From the NCBI GenBank assembly GCA_902793515.1, contig CADBDO010000058.1:1-5682 (forward strand): a stretch of 5,682 nucleotides of DNA, given 5' to 3'. Shown piece after piece: positions 5,343-5,682 of the stretch. The notes below the pieces were generated by a model. That model did not search any database. It saw only the letters and a program-made list of their open reading frames with translations, and was not told where the DNA came from. Within the stretch, counting starts at the first letter, position 1, and each line of letters opens with the position of its first letter. This stretch comes from an uncultured Erysipelotrichaceae bacterium. Its GTDB lineage: Bacteria > Bacillota_I > Bacilli_A > RFN20 > CAG-826. The position numbers and the translations under genes are program-made.

Positions 5343-5682
5343 ATGATCAACAATAGAGACGAGATTATTGAGACCATACGCATGATCGAGGAAGAGAACC
5401 TCGACGTGAGAACCATCACGATGGGCATTTCGCTAGTCGACTGCATCGATAACGATATCCATAAGTCATGCGAGAAGGTCTACAACAAAATCTATAGATA
5501 TGCGAAAGACCTCGTCAAAGTCGGAAACGAGATCTCCAAAAAATACGGTATCCCGATCGTTAACAAACGTGTTTCGGTCACCCCGATCTCCATCCTTGTC
5601 GGCGTATCCGGGGGAGACCCTGTCCTATACGCGAAAACCTTAGATAAAGTTGCAAAAGATATCGGTATCGATTTCATTGGCG
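5343..5682 (+). CDS. UPF0210 (DUF711, PFL-like) family protein, 5' part only
   Basis: The reading frame starts at the ATG at 5343 and runs open to the window edge, giving 113 codons of a family normally about 450 residues long. The visible part carries strong family features: IIETIRMIEEENLDVRTITM (8-27), GISLVDCID (28-36), GIPIVNKRVSVTPIS (69-83) and IGIDFIG (107-113) at the cut. Members have known structures with a fold likened to pyruvate formate-lyase, but no established reaction. The gene lies 13 bases after the ACT gene, preceded only by a modest AGG at 5332-5334, so it is probably co-transcribed and possibly translationally coupled. The catalytic state cannot be judged because about three quarters of the protein lies outside the window. 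Confidence 0.93.
   Translation, partial: MINNRDEIIETIRMIEEENLDVRTITMGISLVDCIDNDIHKSCEKVYNKIYRYAKDLVKVGNEISKKYGIPIVNKRVSVTPISILVGVSGGDPVLYAKTLDKVAKDIGIDFIG

Overview
The window reads like a chromosomal segment of a low- to moderate-GC Bacillota-type bacterium. The genes have AGGAGG-type Shine-Dalgarno sites, use TGG for Trp and stop at TAA or TAG, so nothing suggests a mycoplasma-style recoding of TGA. Third codon positions favour C (gtc, atc, ctc, ttc) in all genes on both strands. The gene families recall uncultured gut Bacilli or Erysipelotrichia-like lineages. That placement is an inference from general impression, not from a marker gene.

Layout: (1) Positions 30-2460, + strand, hold a two-gene envelope-lipid operon. 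The first gene encodes one polypeptide with a GT8-type glycosyltransferase at the N terminus and a PlsC-type acyltransferase at the C terminus. One base after its stop comes a four-helix membrane protein resembling CrtO, the acyltransferase of staphyloxanthin synthesis. A hairpin plus T-tract terminates the unit. (2) Positions 2567-3427, + strand, hold purC (SAICAR synthetase) with its own short-leader promoter. (3) Positions 3477-4880, - strand, hold a PurF-family protein that converges on purC and shares a hairpin terminator with it. (4) Positions 4881-5059 are a divergent regulatory region with a cre/LacI-type palindrome and A/T tracts. (5) Positions 5060 to the right edge, + strand, hold a small ACT-domain protein (UPF0237) followed 13 bases later by the start of a UPF0210/DUF711 protein, which is cut by the window end.

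How the genes fit together: the first two look like a glycolipid synthesis and acylation module with a sugar-transfer domain, a PlsC domain and a second acyltransferase-like protein. purC catalyses a middle step of de novo IMP synthesis, and the PurF homologue nominally catalyses the first. However, its N-terminal glutaminase domain lacks the nucleophilic Cys and the usual glutamine-binding residues, while the phosphoribosyltransferase motif and the four Fe-S cysteines remain. It is therefore unlikely to be an ordinary glutamine-dependent PurF. The ACT/UPF0210 pair is a recurrent Bacillota couple of unknown biochemical role.

No tRNA, rRNA, CRISPR array, insertion sequence or phage gene was seen. 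No gene-free stretch exceeds 300 bases; the longest gap is the 179-base divergent region. The most interesting items are the glutaminase-less PurF homologue, the GT8-PlsC fusion with its CrtO-like partner, and the operator-like palindrome.
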